Program-made: the position numbers and the translations under genes
DNA from: Polaribacter litorisediminis
GTDB taxonomy: Bacteria > Bacteroidota > Bacteroidia > Flavobacteriales > Flavobacteriaceae
Assembly: GCF_019968605.1 (NCBI RefSeq)
Contig: NZ_CP082966.1
Span: 1,227,001 to 1,291,000, forward strand
Direction of reading: 5' to 3'
DNA length: 64,000 bases
Part shown: piece by piece, positions 63,699 through 64,000 of the stretch
Layout: every line of letters starts with the position of its first letter
Position numbering within the stretch: the first letter of the stretch is position 1
Notes under the pieces: generated by a model
Databases searched by the model: none
The model's input: the letters and a program-made list of their open reading frames with translations, nothing else
What the model was told of the DNA's origin: nothing

Positions 63699-64000
63699 TT
63701 ACGTTATTTTTTCTAATTTAAAAACTGTTATTTCTGGCCTTACATTAAATCGTATTTGATGTAGGTTTCCTAAAGCTCTATTAATATAGAGTGTTCTGCC
63801 TTCTTTTAAAGTAATTTCTCCAGCAATATATTCTTTGTTTTTTACCGGTAAAATAGGCGGATTTAAAAAAGGAGGTTTTACTTGACCACCGTGTGTATGC
63901 CCTGCTAAAATCCAACCTTCATAGTTGTTCCAAACATCTAAATCACAAACATCTGGGTTGTGACATAAAACCACATTAGCATTTTTAGCATTGTGTTTGT
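63699..64000 (-). CDS. Metallophosphoesterase, 5' part cut by window
   Basis: The C-terminal 100 residues of a calcineurin-like phosphoesterase: VVLCHNPDVCDLDVW and GWILAGHTHGGQVKPP, the latter being the conserved GHTHGGQ metal-binding motif, then the terminal beta-strands. The true start is beyond position 64000 (the frame is open to the edge). Family members of this type with N-terminal membrane segments are common in Bacteroidota. Transcribed just ahead of the LytTR regulator. Confidence 0.92.
   Translation of the reverse strand, partial: KHNAKNANVVLCHNPDVCDLDVWNNYEGWILAGHTHGGQVKPPFLNPPILPVKNKEYIAGEITLKEGRTLYINRALGNLHQIRFNVRPEITVFKLEKIT

Overview
The window is a stretch of ordinary, densely coded chromosome from a marine-type member of the Flavobacteriaceae (Bacteroidota), most likely close to Polaribacter or Tenacibaculum. 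The evidence is the AT-rich base composition, the gliding lipoprotein GldI, the two bacillithiol genes bshA and bshB1, split transketolase, many Bacteroidota lipoproteins and outer-membrane proteins, weak Shine-Dalgarno sequences, and repeated promoters of the Bacteroidota type (TAnnTTTG at -7). No prophage, CRISPR array, complete transposon or conjugative element is visible. The genus is an inference.

Layout. 1-10.8 kb (mostly minus strand): bifunctional (p)ppGpp enzyme (cut by the window edge), Ste24-like M48 protease, a ROK/polyphosphate-type glucokinase coupled to an rRNA/tRNA 2'-O-methyltransferase, a pair of secreted amidohydrolases and a DUF3810 membrane protein. 10.9-18.9 kb (mostly plus): replicative helicase DnaB, a Gfo/Idh/MocA oxidoreductase, an asparagine-synthetase-B-like secreted protein, an orphan N-terminal transketolase subunit, a divergent ParA ATPase with an extra C-terminal domain, BshA and YwbE. 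18.9-30.3 kb (mostly minus): lytic transglycosylase, alpha/beta hydrolase, MtaB, GNAT and ABM proteins, a geranylgeranyl-reductase-like flavoprotein, then an operon-like run of an EEP phosphatase/nuclease, two rhomboids, MutL and a small membrane protein, followed by RibH and a YfgM-like TPR protein. 30.4-43.4 kb: recF with the DUF721/DciA-type gene and a decayed YcxB-like pseudogene, a lipoprotein metalloprotease, ndk, PhoD-like phosphatase, then nrnA-gldI and two more lipoprotein prolyl isomerases with a PAP2 phosphatase, pheT and pyrD. 43.5-57.9 kb: DeaD helicase, a cysteine-less thioredoxin-fold lipoprotein, an ABC-F ATPase, the divergent oxyR/dps pair, hbd, a second oxidoreductase, pcm, a 221-bp MITE-like element, DUF2147, kdsC/DUF2520 and a trans-sulfuration enzyme. 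58-64 kb: SLC13 permease with pckA, bshB1, tRNA-His, a LytTR response regulator and the end of a metallophosphoesterase.

Genes that work together: bshA and bshB1 (bacillithiol), oxyR and dps (peroxide defence), SLC13 permease and pckA (carboxylate uptake feeding gluconeogenesis, inferred), DnaB with RecF and the DUF721 protein (replication), and the GldI/FKBP/cyclophilin-FKBP lipoprotein series (envelope protein folding).

The most unusual items are: the orphan ParA fused to a BamE/SmpA-like C-terminal domain, sitting where the C-terminal transketolase partner is normally expected; an ABC-F protein whose two degenerate motifs fall in the same composite ATP site; a YcxB-like gene caught in decay; a 221-bp inverted-repeat element; a 23-bp terminator stem built partly from the last codons of a gene; a long structured leader on deaD; divergent promoters sharing one TTGAACAA core; and a tRNA-His with two predicted U-U mismatches in its acceptor stem. 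I did not find a clear undescribed multi-gene system.
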